Source: an uncultured bacterium (GTDB lineage: Bacteria > Bacillota_I > Bacilli_A > Izemoplasmatales > Hujiaoplasmataceae). Taken from it: DNA of 36,971 nucleotides. The notes under the pieces were generated by a model, which was given only the letters and a program-made list of their open reading frames with translations, had not been told where the DNA came from and searched no databases. The DNA is taken from positions 1 to 36,971 of the forward strand of contig CAIMSF010000111.1 in NCBI GenBank assembly GCA_903844055.1, read 5' to 3'. Shown piece by piece: positions 1-10,757 of this stretch (positions are counted from its first letter, which is position 1; the number at the start of each line of letters is the position of its first letter). Made by a program: the position numbers and the translations under genes.

Positions 1-1527
<1,527 letters not shown>

Positions 1528-1671
1528 AGGGAGTAAAATTCCAAGGAAGACAGCGCGAGAAGAGACGACTCGCGGATCGTTGCACGATTTGCTTATACTC
1601 AGTTTTGAGGGACCGATGAGGGAACTCAAGAACAAAAGAAGGTCTTTGAAAAGTGGATAATACTGTAGCAA
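1528..1671 (+). other. 16S-23S internal transcribed spacer without tRNA
   Basis: About 144 bases lie between the 16S and 23S genes. I see no tRNA cloverleaf or CCA end here, unlike many Bacilli spacers that carry tRNA-Ile/Ala. Near 1641 there is a GGTCTTTGAAAAGTGGATAA segment of the kind found just before 23S in Firmicutes operons, where it takes part in the processing stem and antitermination. Confidence 0.7.
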
Positions 1672-4510
<2,839 letters not shown>

Positions 4511-4553
4511 GCAGTTTGAAAAAAACATACAGTATATCCAGTTTTGAAAGATC

Positions 4554-4664
4554 GTCTGGTGATGATGGCGAAGTGGACACACCCGTTCCCATACCGAACA
4601 CGGAAGTTAAGCACTTCAGCGCCGATTGTAGTACGTTTGTGCGAGAGTAGGACGTTGCCAGGCA
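4554..4664 (+). rRNA. rrf: 5S ribosomal RNA
   Basis: About 111 bases starting TCTGGTGATGATGGCGAAGTGGACACACCCGTTCCCATACCGAACACGGAAGTTAAGC in outline, which is the typical 5S loop A/B/C core, and ending GGACGTTGCCAGGC. The terminal TCTGGT/GCCAGG pairing closes helix I. It is separated from 23S by about 43 AT-rich bases and belongs to the same rRNA transcript. Confidence 0.93.
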
Positions 4665-4679
4665 TCTTTCTTTTTTTCA

Positions 4680-4756
4680 GCCTCAGTAGCTCAGTTGGTT
4701 AGAGCACATGACTGTTAATCATGGGGTCCTAGGTTCGAGTCCTAGTTGGGGCGCCA
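4680..4756 (+). tRNA. tRNA-Asn (anticodon GUU)
   Basis: A 77-base cloverleaf. Acceptor GCCTCAG pairs with TTGGGGC (with G-U pairs), the D-arm is GCTCAGTTGGTTAGAGC, the anticodon loop CTGTTAA gives GUU at 4714-4716, and the T-arm contains GGTTCGAGTCC. The CCA end is encoded (4754-4756). It follows the 5S gene by 15 bases with a T-rich stretch but no hairpin, so it is probably transcribed with the rRNA operon. Confidence 0.95.
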
Positions 4757-4759
4757 TAA

Positions 4760-4835
4760 GGCTCGTTGGAGAAACGGTTAACTCACATGCCTTTCACGCA
4801 TGCACTCACGGGTTCGAATCCCGTACGAGTCACCA
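4760..4835 (+). tRNA. tRNA-Glu (anticodon UUC)
   Basis: A 76-base cloverleaf beginning three bases after tRNA-Asn. Acceptor GGCTCGT pairs with ACGAGTC, the anticodon loop CTTTCAC gives UUC, the T-arm contains GGGTTCGAATCCC, and CCA is encoded. Its D- and T-arms are nearly identical to those of the tRNA-Glu(CUC) at 7084, which lies on the other side of gltX. The two Glu tRNAs therefore look like duplicates that diverged in the anticodon arm. Confidence 0.96.
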
Positions 4836-4844
4836 TGAGTCCTC

Positions 4845-4880
4845 AAACACGTCGGTTTCCGGCGTGTTTTTTCTTTTTTT
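4845..4880 (+). terminator. Rho-independent terminator after rRNA/tRNA operon
   Basis: A 10-bp stem (AACACGTCGG / CCGGCGTGTT, one G-U pair) with a short TTT loop is followed by TTTTTTCTTTTTTT. It ends the rRNA-tRNA transcript. Confidence 0.88.
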
Positions 4881-4911
4881 CCCCATTCGCGCGAAAAATC
4901 ATCCCGTCCCG

Positions 4912-4940
4912 TTGACAGCGGCGCTTGCCTGTCATAGGAT
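4912..4940 (+). promoter_or_regulatory. sigma-70/A promoter of the 107-aa gene
   Basis: Consensus -35 TTGACA (4912-4917), a 17-base spacer and -10 TAGGAT (4935-4940). The predicted start of transcription is about 12-15 bases before the start codon. The same TTGACA-17-TAGGAT combination occurs upstream of the ribokinase operon. Confidence 0.72.
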
Positions 4941-4959
4941 GGAAAGGGGAGGCGAACAT

Positions 4960-5283
4960 ATGCCGAATTCATACTTGATGGAATACGACCTCGCGGGTCG
5001 GAACGCAAAAGACGTCTACGCCCGGCTTTCCGCCGTGAAGCAGATCGGAAAGATGGCGCTCGATTTCCAGCAGCCGGAAGAAACCCGGATGATCTACGTC
5101 CAGCCCACCACCGTGTGGAAGGACGGCTTCAAGGTCCTCGTGGTCTTCCACGACCACGCGGACGGAAGCGTCCACGTCGCGATCCGCTCGCAGTGCAACC
5201 GCGCGCTCGTCATGTTCGACGGCGGCCAGAACGAGAAGAACTGCGTCGAGATCAGGAACGCGATCGCATCGGTCCTGAAATGA
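4960..5283 (+). CDS. conserved hypothetical protein, 107 aa
   Basis: I do not recognise a family. The start ATG at 4960 is chosen because GGGGAGG lies seven to eight bases before it and the promoter at 4912-4940 lies just upstream; reading further upstream in this frame would run into the tRNAs. The predicted product is small and soluble, with no signal peptide or membrane segment. The N-terminal half is amphipathic (YDLAGRNAKDVYARLSAVKQIGKMAL), followed by alternating hydrophobic stretches that look like beta strands (FKVLVVFHDH, GSVHVAIRS, RALVMFDGG) and a final helix (VEIRNAIASVLK). Two cysteines (in SQCNRA and EKNCVE) lie close together near the end. It has its own promoter and terminator, so it is monocistronic. 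Real-gene status rests on codon bias, RBS, promoter and terminator. Confidence 0.75.
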   Translation: MPNSYLMEYDLAGRNAKDVYARLSAVKQIGKMALDFQQPEETRMIYVQPTTVWKDGFKVLVVFHDHADGSVHVAIRSQCNRALVMFDGGQNEKNCVEIRNAIASVLK

Positions 5284-5286
5284 CCG

Positions 5287-5311
5287 GGGGGAGCATGGCT
5301 CCCCTTTTCTC
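5287..5311 (+). terminator. Rho-independent terminator of the 107-aa gene
   Basis: The GGGGAGC-AT-GGCTCCCC type inverted repeat is followed by TTTTCT, and lies immediately after the stop codon. Confidence 0.7.
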
Positions 5312-5341
5312 TGCTCGCTTTTTGCAAAGGACGGTGCGGAT

Positions 5342-5370
5342 CGAAAACAATTTTTGATGCATTGTTTTCG
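5342..5370. promoter_or_regulatory. inverted repeat upstream of gltX promoter
   Basis: CGAAAACAAT (5342-5351) and ATTGTTTTCG (5361-5370) form a perfect 10-bp inverted repeat with a 9-base gap. It lies across the place where the -35 element of the gltX promoter would be, just before the extended -10. It has no T-run, so it is unlikely to be a terminator. It may be an operator, but no regulator is known from the sequence. Confidence 0.45.
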
Positions 5371-5376
5371 CCGGTG

Positions 5377-5385
5377 TGATATAAT
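5377..5385 (+). promoter_or_regulatory. extended -10 promoter of gltX
   Basis: TGATATAAT at 5377-5385 is a perfect extended -10 (TGnTATAAT). No good -35 sits at the usual spacing; the position is occupied by the inverted repeat at 5342-5370. The start codon of gltX is 33 bases downstream. Confidence 0.6.
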
Positions 5386-5417
5386 ATAAAAAGACCAAAA
5401 AATCGCGAGGTGATCGG

Positions 5418-7070
5418 ATGGACAAGCTCCACGAACTGGCCAATCTCATCTTCCCGGACGTCCACGACACGATCGCCGACCTGGAGAAGCGCTATCCGCC
5501 GCGGACGCTTCCCGAAGGGGCGATGGTCACCCGGTTCGCCCCGTCGCCGACGGGCTTCCTCCATACCGGATCGCTCTTCGCCTCGCTCATCTCGAAGCGT
5601 CTGGCGGCCCAGTCGAACGGCGTCTTCTTCGTCCGTCTCGAGGACACCGACACCAAGCGCGAGATCACCGGGACCGGCGACCAGGTGCTCAGGGAACTCG
5701 CGACCTTCGGCGTCGACCCCGACGAGGACTTCGTCAAGGGCGGCCCCTACGCCCCCTACATCCAAAGCGAACGGAAACCGCTCTACGACGCCACCATCAA
5801 GCATCTCGTCGAACAGGGGAAAAGCTATCCCTGCTTCTGCACGCATGAAGAGCTCGACCGCATGCGCGAGACGCAGGAAGCACGAAAGGTCAACCCGGGC
5901 TACTGGGGTGAATACGCCGTCTGCCGGAACATCAAGCCGGAAGACGCGATCGCCCGCATCCGGGCCGGACATCCCTACGTCATGCGCTTCAAGTCGCCCG
6001 GAACCCACGATGGGAAGGTCGTCGTCAACGACCTGATCCGCGGCACCCTCGAACTCACCGAAAACGACCAGGACCTCGTCATCATGAAATCTGACGGGCT
6101 CCCGACCTACCATTTCGCCCATCTCGTCGACGACCACTTCATGCGCACCACCCACGTCACGCGCGGCGAAGAGTGGCTGCCGAGCCTGCCGATCCACGTC
6201 CAGCTGTTCGAGGCGATGGGATGGCCGCGGCTCCAGTACGCCCACCTGCCGGTCATCATGAAGCTCGACGAAGGCAAGCGCCGGAAACTCTCGAAGCGCA
6301 AGGACCCCGAAGCGGCCGTCTCGTTCTTCCTCGAGGCAGGCTACCCGATCGACGGCTTCCTCGAATACCTGATGACGATCGCCAACACCAACTTCGAAGG
6401 ATGGCGCATCGCCAATCCGACCGCCGACAAATTCGACTTCAAGCTCACCTACGACCACATGACCCTGGACGGCGCCTTGTTCGACCTCGAGAAGGTCAAT
6501 TCGATCTCCAAGGAGATCCTGGGGGCGATGACCGCCGAAGAGATCAGTGCCGCAGCCCTCGCGTGGGCGAAGAAGTACCGCCCCGACATCGCGTCCGCGA
6601 TCGAAAGCGATCCGTCCTATTTCCAGGCGATCATGTCGATCGAACGCGGCGGCGAAAAGCCCCGCAAGGACTACGTCAAGTATTCCGACATCTGGCCGAT
6701 CGTCGACTTCATGTACGAACCGGCGTATGCGGCCGCGCTCCAAGCGCCGCTGCCCTGGAACGAAACGATCTCGAAGGCCGTCATCCGGAACGTGCTCGAG
6801 ACCTACGCGTCCGATCCGTTCCTTACCCTCGGGGAAGAAGAATGGTTCGGAAGACTGAAGGAAGTCGCAGCCAGTTGCGGATTCGCGCCTTCCGCGAAGG
6901 AATACAAGAAGAACAAGGAAGCCTTCCTCGGCCACATCGGCGATTTCGCGGAAATCATCCGCATCGCCGTGTCCGGCCGGAAGAATACGCCGAACTTCTA
7001 CCGGATCCTCACGATCCTGGGAGAGGCGAGGATCAAAGCAAGAATCGCCAGAACGATCGCCCGGCTGTAG
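5418..7070 (+). CDS. gltX: glutamate--tRNA ligase
   Basis: A class I aminoacyl-tRNA synthetase that charges tRNA-Glu with glutamate in the cytoplasm. The 550-aa product has the Rossmann-fold signature APSPTGFLHTGSL at residues 41-53 (HIGH motif as HTGS), then VRLEDTDTKRE, and KLSKR (KMSKS motif) at 290-294. The C-terminal third is helical, as expected for the anticodon-binding part. Before the catalytic fold there is a leader of about 35 residues (starting MDKLHELANLIFPDV), longer than in E. coli-type enzymes and like the longer GluRS form of some Clostridia and Mollicutes. Start ATG follows GAGGTGATCGG. It is flanked by tRNA-Glu(UUC) upstream and tRNA-Glu(CUC) 13 bases after its stop. Whether it is discriminating or also charges tRNA-Gln cannot be decided from the window. 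Confidence 0.95.
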   Translation: MDKLHELANLIFPDVHDTIADLEKRYPPRTLPEGAMVTRFAPSPTGFLHTGSLFASLISKRLAAQSNGVFFVRLEDTDTKREITGTGDQVLRELATFGVDPDEDFVKGGPYAPYIQSERKPLYDATIKHLVEQGKSYPCFCTHEELDRMRETQEARKVNPGYWGEYAVCRNIKPEDAIARIRAGHPYVMRFKSPGTHDGKVVVNDLIRGTLELTENDQDLVIMKSDGLPTYHFAHLVDDHFMRTTHVTRGEEWLPSLPIHVQLFEAMGWPRLQYAHLPVIMKLDEGKRRKLSKRKDPEAAVSFFLEAGYPIDGFLEYLMTIANTNFEGWRIANPTADKFDFKLTYDHMTLDGALFDLEKVNSISKEILGAMTAEEISAAALAWAKKYRPDIASAIESDPSYFQAIMSIERGGEKPRKDYVKYSDIWPIVDFMYEPAYAAALQAPLPWNETISKAVIRNVLETYASDPFLTLGEEEWFGRLKEVAASCGFAPSAKEYKKNKEAFLGHIGDFAEIIRIAVSGRKNTPNFYRILTILGEARIKARIARTIARL

Positions 7071-7083
7071 GGCGGTCGCAAGT

Positions 7084-7159
7084 GGCCCGTTGGAGAAATG
7101 GTTAACTCATCGCCCTCTCAAGGCGACACTCACGGGTTCGAACCCCGTACGGGCTACCA
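7084..7159 (+). tRNA. tRNA-Glu (anticodon CUC)
   Basis: A 76-base cloverleaf. Acceptor GGCCCGT pairs with ACGGGCT, the anticodon loop CTCTCAA gives CUC, the T-arm contains GGGTTCGAACCCC, and CCA is encoded at 7157-7159. It starts 13 bases after the gltX stop without a visible promoter of its own, so it is probably cut out of the gltX transcript. Its last ten bases plus the next base recur at 8418-8430. Confidence 0.96.
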
Positions 7160-7160
7160 A
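7148..7160 (+). repeat. direct repeat, left copy (3' end of tRNA-Glu; attL-like)
   Basis: TACGGGCTACCAA, the end of the tRNA-Glu(CUC) acceptor arm, is repeated exactly at 8418-8430 at a distance of 1270 bases. CACGGG at 7131-7136 is also repeated in the same register at 8401-8406. This is the pattern left by site-specific integration into a tRNA 3' end. Confidence 0.65.
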
Positions 7161-7172
7161 CCTTTCCAGAGC

Positions 7173-7204
7173 AAGTCTATCTCACATCCGAGATAGACTT
7201 TTTA
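7173..7204 (+). terminator. Rho-independent terminator after tRNA-Glu(CUC)
   Basis: A perfect 11-bp stem, AAGTCTATCTC / GAGATAGACTT, with a 6-base loop, followed by TTTT. Confidence 0.85.
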
Positions 7205-7567
7205 CGTCCAGATTTAGCCGTATTTTCATTGACATCCATGGTTCTTGGGGCCAACTTCGGCTCGCAAAAATATAAATGTGAGTGTGCCAATAATGATGTA
7301 TTTCCCAAGATTATCTAAATATCAATTCTCTTACCTACGTATATGCAAAAAAGGCATTCTCCCAGAAATATCATCGAATAGTTAAAGAAAACATCAAAAA
7401 GCGATGACTTATGTGTAGATAAATTTTGGGTGTTTCTCTTTTTTTTAGCGTGGTACGCGTGGTAGACGTGGTGAAATTTCCTTAGTCTGCGAGCGATGAT
7501 CAAAATCCTGACCAGAGTGAGTATCTATTTCTCTTGAAAAGTCTCAAAAATCAAGTGAAAACGGTTG
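7205..7567. other. AT-rich non-coding stretch
   Basis: About 360 bases with much lower GC than the neighbours. It contains short imperfect repeats of CGTGGTAGACGTGGTG around 7449-7472. Short reading frames here (for example minus strand 7315-7503) have no convincing ribosome binding site or family resemblance. I see no gene. Confidence 0.55.
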
Positions 7568-7578
7568 TATAATATGAT
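7568..7578 (+). promoter_or_regulatory. probable -10 region of the lipoprotein gene
   Basis: Overlapping TATAAT (7568-7573) and TATGAT (7573-7578) hexamers lie about 45 bases before the start codon in AT-rich DNA. No good -35 is seen at 17 bases; TTGAAA at 7534 is too far away. Confidence 0.4.
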
Positions 7579-7619
7579 AAAATAAAAAAACAAGAATAAT
7601 ATAGCGTGGAGGATAACAT

Positions 7620-8327
7620 ATGATTAAAAGAGTTTCCAGACGTTTTTTTACTGCACTGATAGCATTAATGACATTCTTTGTGCTCTCGGCATGCACAAAC
7701 CTTACGTCTTCGACATCGACGACCGTTTCTGCAGCGATTACAACATCATCCGTATCGACAACGAGTTCCGAATCAACCACGACCTCTGAAACGCCGACTA
7801 CGACCACGACTTCCATCTCGGTCACAACGACCGAAGTTCCCGTCGCCGCCCTTTATGAGACTGGTTTTGAACCGATCGAAGGATTCATGACCGATGAGGT
7901 CATGATGACATACCGCTTCCGCGGGGCGGTCGGTTATCAATGGGGATTCCTATATGGCTGCGTCAGTTCGGGGGAACCCCTTTCAGGTTCGCAATCGATG
8001 CTCCTTTCCTGGGATCCCGCCCATCCCGATTATGTCGGATTCGCCTTTATGAATTTTTCCGTTGTCGACCCCGGCGCGATCGTTTTCATCGCACAGGGTG
8101 GTGAAGGCCTTTCTTTGCAAATCGCCTATCAAGTCGGCGATGAATTCGGCTGGCACCAAGCGGCCGTCATCATGCCTGACGAAACGGCTCGAGAATTTCG
8201 CGTGGAACTTGGCCAAGAGGTTGCCGGACAAGTGAAGTTCCGCTTCATGCTTGTCCTACCCGACCCAATTCCCACCGTCACGTCGGATATTCGCTTTGAC
8301 CAAGTCCGTATACTTCCGAAGGATTGA
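7620..8327 (+). CDS. predicted lipoprotein with Ser/Thr-rich linker
   Basis: A surface lipoprotein of unknown function, 235 aa. A basic N-terminus (MIKRVSRRF) and hydrophobic stretch end in the lipobox LSAC, predicting cleavage before Cys25. A Ser/Thr-rich spacer of about 50 residues (many repeats of TTS/STT) is followed by a globular domain from about residue 80 with beta-rich character (YETGFEPIEGF, GAIVFIAQGG, LQIAYQVGDEFG, VKFRFMLVLPDP). The overall pattern resembles carbohydrate-binding or jelly-roll modules, but I cannot name a family. Start ATG follows GTGGAGGATAAC. Its codon use is less GC-rich than that of neighbours, and it sits inside the segment bounded by tRNA-Glu repeats, so it may have been acquired. 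Confidence 0.8.
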   Translation: MIKRVSRRFFTALIALMTFFVLSACTNLTSSTSTTVSAAITTSSVSTTSSESTTTSETPTTTTTSISVTTTEVPVAALYETGFEPIEGFMTDEVMMTYRFRGAVGYQWGFLYGCVSSGEPLSGSQSMLLSWDPAHPDYVGFAFMNFSVVDPGAIVFIAQGGEGLSLQIAYQVGDEFGWHQAAVIMPDETAREFRVELGQEVAGQVKFRFMLVLPDPIPTVTSDIRFDQVRILPKD

Positions 8328-8417
8328 TACCTGAGTACGCAGATGAATCCGTTTCTATCCAGCTTAGAATGAAATTCAATAGTCGACAAATCAGTATCAT
8401 CACGGGGTGTTCGCCGC

Positions 8418-8430
8418 TACGGGCTACCAA
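8418..8430 (+). repeat. direct repeat, right copy (attR-like tRNA-Glu remnant)
   Basis: TACGGGCTACCAA, identical to 7148-7160. The bases before it (CACGGG at 8401) keep partial similarity to the T-arm of the tRNA, so this looks like a decayed 3' half of tRNA-Glu(CUC) rather than a functional tRNA. Confidence 0.62.
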
Positions 8431-8442
8431 ATGAATAACGCT

Positions 8443-8482
8443 GTCGTACCTCCCGTGGCACTCGGGAGATACGACTTTTTTT
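8443..8482 (+). terminator. Rho-independent terminator
   Basis: A 13-bp stem GTCGTACCTCCCG / CGGGAGATACGAC with one mismatch is followed by eight T residues. It lies directly after the right tRNA-Glu repeat. It serves the lipoprotein gene now and might once have ended the tRNA transcript. Confidence 0.82.
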
Positions 8483-8490
8483 TGCATTAA

Positions 8491-8518
8491 GAAAAAAAAC
8501 CCGACCGCGAAGGTCGGG
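8491..8518 (-). terminator. Rho-independent terminator of the minus-strand gene
   Basis: Read on the minus strand, CCCGACC TTCGC GGTCGGG is followed by eight T residues, 28 bases after the stop codon of the gene at 8546-8965. Confidence 0.85.
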
Positions 8519-8545
8519 AAATCATGATGGCGATGCAAGCTTTGG

Positions 8546-8965
8546 TTATGACTGCATGTTGTAGATGGAGCTGACGATCGAGAAGAAATCCTTGTCGGCG
8601 ATGATCCGCTCGATGAAGGCCATGAACTCTTCTTCTGAATTGAGCGTGACCGTGCACCATTCGGAGGAAGACGCGTCCCGCTTGATGTCCTTCAGAATTT
8701 CGTCCACGAAACTGACGTTCACCGGATAGGGCATGATGCCGTGCGACACGCGCAAGATCGGCAACTTGAATTTGTTGCCCAAGGAACTCCTCACGTAGAC
8801 TTCGTAACTGATGCGGCAGTTCCGCACCGAATTGTTGAACTTGGCTTCGATGTCGTATTGGACATAACCGAAGATGACGCGCCCCGAGCTTTCCGCGGTG
8901 ATTTGGTCGAAGCGGATTTTCACGAGATCTTTTGGCAGTGGTTTTTCTGCGAATTCGAATTTCAT
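8546..8965 (-). CDS. conserved hypothetical protein, 139 aa
   Basis: I do not recognise a family. The start is placed at the ATG at 8965 because AAGGAGG lies just before it; an upstream in-frame ATG at 9004 has no such site. The product (MKFEFAEKPLPKDLVKIRFD...) is predicted soluble, with no signal peptide. It has several beta strands (GRVIFGYVQYDIEAKF, CRISYEVYVRSS) and a helical C-terminal half containing an acidic stretch (NSEEEFMAFIERIIADKDFFS). It is monocistronic, with its own promoter (9040-9068) and terminator (8491-8518), and is divergent from the transporter gene at 9262. Confidence 0.78.
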   Translation of the reverse strand: MKFEFAEKPLPKDLVKIRFDQITAESSGRVIFGYVQYDIEAKFNNSVRNCRISYEVYVRSSLGNKFKLPILRVSHGIMPYPVNVSFVDEILKDIKRDASSSEWCTVTLNSEEEFMAFIERIIADKDFFSIVSSIYNMQS

Positions 8966-9039
8966 GTTCGTTCCTCCTTGATTGGTCGAATGGTCGACGG
9001 ACACATCGGTCCATCACCGTGCCGTTTTGACACAACACC

Positions 9040-9068
9040 ATTATAACGATTTTTCGCCCCAAATTCAA
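9040..9068 (-). promoter_or_regulatory. sigma-A promoter of the 139-aa gene
   Basis: On the minus strand, -35 TTGAAT (9068-9063), a 17-base spacer and -10 TATAAT (9045-9040), a close match to consensus. It lies about 75 bases before the start codon. Confidence 0.7.
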
Positions 9069-9174
9069 TCGATAGATGCAAAACGCTCCGACCGGCGGGC
9101 GGCCCCCGGTGAATCGGACGACTCGATCCGGCTTCATCATCCGTCCCATATTCCGAAATCTCTCGGGGGGTTCA

Positions 9175-9203
9175 TTTACCACGGATGGGAGAAGTAGTAT
9201 AAT
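9175..9203 (+). promoter_or_regulatory. sigma-A promoter of the YfcC-family transporter gene
   Basis: -35 TTTACC (9175-9180), a 17-base spacer and -10 TATAAT (9198-9203). It lies 58 bases before the start codon. Confidence 0.62.
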
Positions 9204-9261
9204 GTGTTTTAAGAACCATCCCATACCGACGGCATGTTGCACGATCGACGAGGAGGACGAA

Positions 9262-10695
9262 ATGAACGACGAGGCAAGACTCATCAACATTTCCAAGAAG
9301 GGCTTCATCAGCGTCGTGGTCATCCTGGGCTTGCTCATCCTGGCGGCCGGGACGGTGACCTATCTGATTCCGGCGGGGGCGTTTCAACGCGACGGCGACC
9401 TGATCATTTCCGGCACCTTCGAGTTTCTGACGGTATCGGAAGGCTATCCCGTCTGGCGCTGGTTCCTGGCGCCGATCGAAGTGCTCGGATCCGCCGACGG
9501 CGTCTCCATCATCGTCATCTCGCTGTTCCTCGTCATCCTGGGCGGAACCTTCACGCTGATGGAGAAGACCGGCGGGATCCACGTGATCCTGAAACGCCTG
9601 ATCGCCCGGTATCAAGAACGAAAATACGTGTTGTTGCGCATCGTGGTCCTGGCCTTCATGCTGTTCGGCGCCTTCTTCGGGATCTTCGAGGAGTCGGTCG
9701 CGCTGATGCCGATCCTGATCATCCTCTCCCTGTCGCTCGGATGGGATACGCTCGTCGGCGTCGGCATGTCGGTCCTGGCGGCCGGATTCGGCTTCGCGAG
9801 CGGCATCACCAACCCCTTCACCGTCGGCGTCGCCTCCGAGATCGCCGGCATCAACATCCTCACGGGCGTCGGCTATCGGCTGGTCGTGTTCGCGGCGATG
9901 TACGCGCTGCTCTCGACCTTCCTGGTCTGGTATGCCAAGAAAATCGAGAAAGAGCCCGCCAAGAGCCCGACCTTCGAGGAGGATCGGAAGAAAGCCCGCA
10001 GCTTCGACGTGAACGGGACCATCGTCTATCAGAACGAATCGATGATCTTCAAGGCGTATGTCACGATGTTCGTCGTCTTCCTCTGCTTTGTGGTCGGGAT
10101 CAGCGTGCTCGATCTGGTATCCCCGATTTCGCTCCCGACGATCCCGTTCATGGCGCTGACCTTCCTGGTGGGCGGACTCACGGCCGGTTATCTGGTCACC
10201 AAAGATTTCAAATTCACGTTGAGGAAGTTCGGCGCGGGCATGCTTTCGGTCGCCCCCGCGGTCGTTCTGATCATGATGGCGGCGAGCGTCAAGTTCATCA
10301 TCGTCCAGGGACGGGTGATGGATACGATCCTGTATTATCTCGCCGAACTGCTTTCCGGGCAGGCGCCGACGACGGGCATCCTGCTCATCTACGGGCTCGT
10401 CCTGTTCGTCGAGTTCTTCATCGGCTCGGGCTCGGCGAAGGCTTACCTCATCATCCCGCTTTTAATCCCACTGGTCGCGCTCGTCGGCTATTCGAGCGAG
10501 CTTGCGATCCTGGCGTTCATCTTCGGCGACGGCTACACCAACATGCTCTACCCGACCAACGGCGTCTTGCTCATCGGCTTGTCGATGGCCGGCATCAGCT
10601 ACGGGAAATGGTTCAGGTGGACGGCGGTCCTGCAATTGATCACGCTCGCGTTGACGGTGCTCTTCCTCGTCATCGGACTGTGGATCGGATACTAG
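9262..10695 (+). CDS. YfcC-family (DcuC-like superfamily) membrane transporter
   Basis: A polytopic inner-membrane carrier of 477 aa with about 12 hydrophobic segments. The pattern matches the YfcC group: an N-terminal TM (FISVVVILGLLILAAGTVTYLIPAGAF), a first half containing FGAFFGIFEESVALMPILI and GFASGITNPFTVGVASEIAGI, a central charged loop around residues 235-260, and a second half ending in FGDGYTNMLYPTNGVLLIGLSMAGISYGKW. These repeated TNP/TNG segments are typical of ion-coupled carriers of this superfamily. Members of the group are proposed to move C4-dicarboxylates, peptides or basic amino acids; the substrate here is not known. The start at 9262 follows GAGGAGGACGAA. An upstream extension of 62 codons in frame overlaps the promoter and is unlikely to be translated. 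Confidence 0.85.
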   Translation: MNDEARLINISKKGFISVVVILGLLILAAGTVTYLIPAGAFQRDGDLIISGTFEFLTVSEGYPVWRWFLAPIEVLGSADGVSIIVISLFLVILGGTFTLMEKTGGIHVILKRLIARYQERKYVLLRIVVLAFMLFGAFFGIFEESVALMPILIILSLSLGWDTLVGVGMSVLAAGFGFASGITNPFTVGVASEIAGINILTGVGYRLVVFAAMYALLSTFLVWYAKKIEKEPAKSPTFEEDRKKARSFDVNGTIVYQNESMIFKAYVTMFVVFLCFVVGISVLDLVSPISLPTIPFMALTFLVGGLTAGYLVTKDFKFTLRKFGAGMLSVAPAVVLIMMAASVKFIIVQGRVMDTILYYLAELLSGQAPTTGILLIYGLVLFVEFFIGSGSAKAYLIIPLLIPLVALVGYSSELAILAFIFGDGYTNMLYPTNGVLLIGLSMAGISYGKWFRWTAVLQLITLALTVLFLVIGLWIGY

Positions 10696-10757
10696 CGGGT
10701 CCCGGTGCCGCATAACGGACGGATGAACAATCTTTTTGTCGCTCTGCGTCAGGGCGG

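Larger units (their letters stand above)
7148..8430 (+). mobile_element. putative small tRNA-Glu-targeted insertion (cargo only, no integrase)
   Basis: The segment between the two copies of TACGGGCTACCAA is clearly more AT-rich than the rest of the window, especially 7205-7620. It contains one gene, a lipoprotein. No integrase, recombinase or replication gene is present, so if it is an element it is a remnant or a non-autonomous cassette. The 3' boundary repeat is followed directly by a terminator hairpin (8443-8482). Chance or gene duplication of the tRNA end remain possible explanations. Confidence 0.45.

Noticed and set aside
4708-4959. Upstream extension of the 107-aa gene frame back through the tRNAs
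   Set aside because: It would be translated across tRNA-Asn, tRNA-Glu and a terminator; the ATG at 4960 has a clear RBS and promoter.
5094-6935. Minus-strand open frame of 613 codons opposite gltX
   Set aside because: A GC-rich shadow of gltX; composition is Arg/Asp/Gly-rich and has no recognisable domain, while the plus strand encodes a clear synthetase.
7315-7503. 62-codon minus-strand frame in the AT-rich stretch
   Set aside because: No RBS and no family; AT-rich DNA gives such frames by chance. It could be a remnant gene, but I see nothing to support this.
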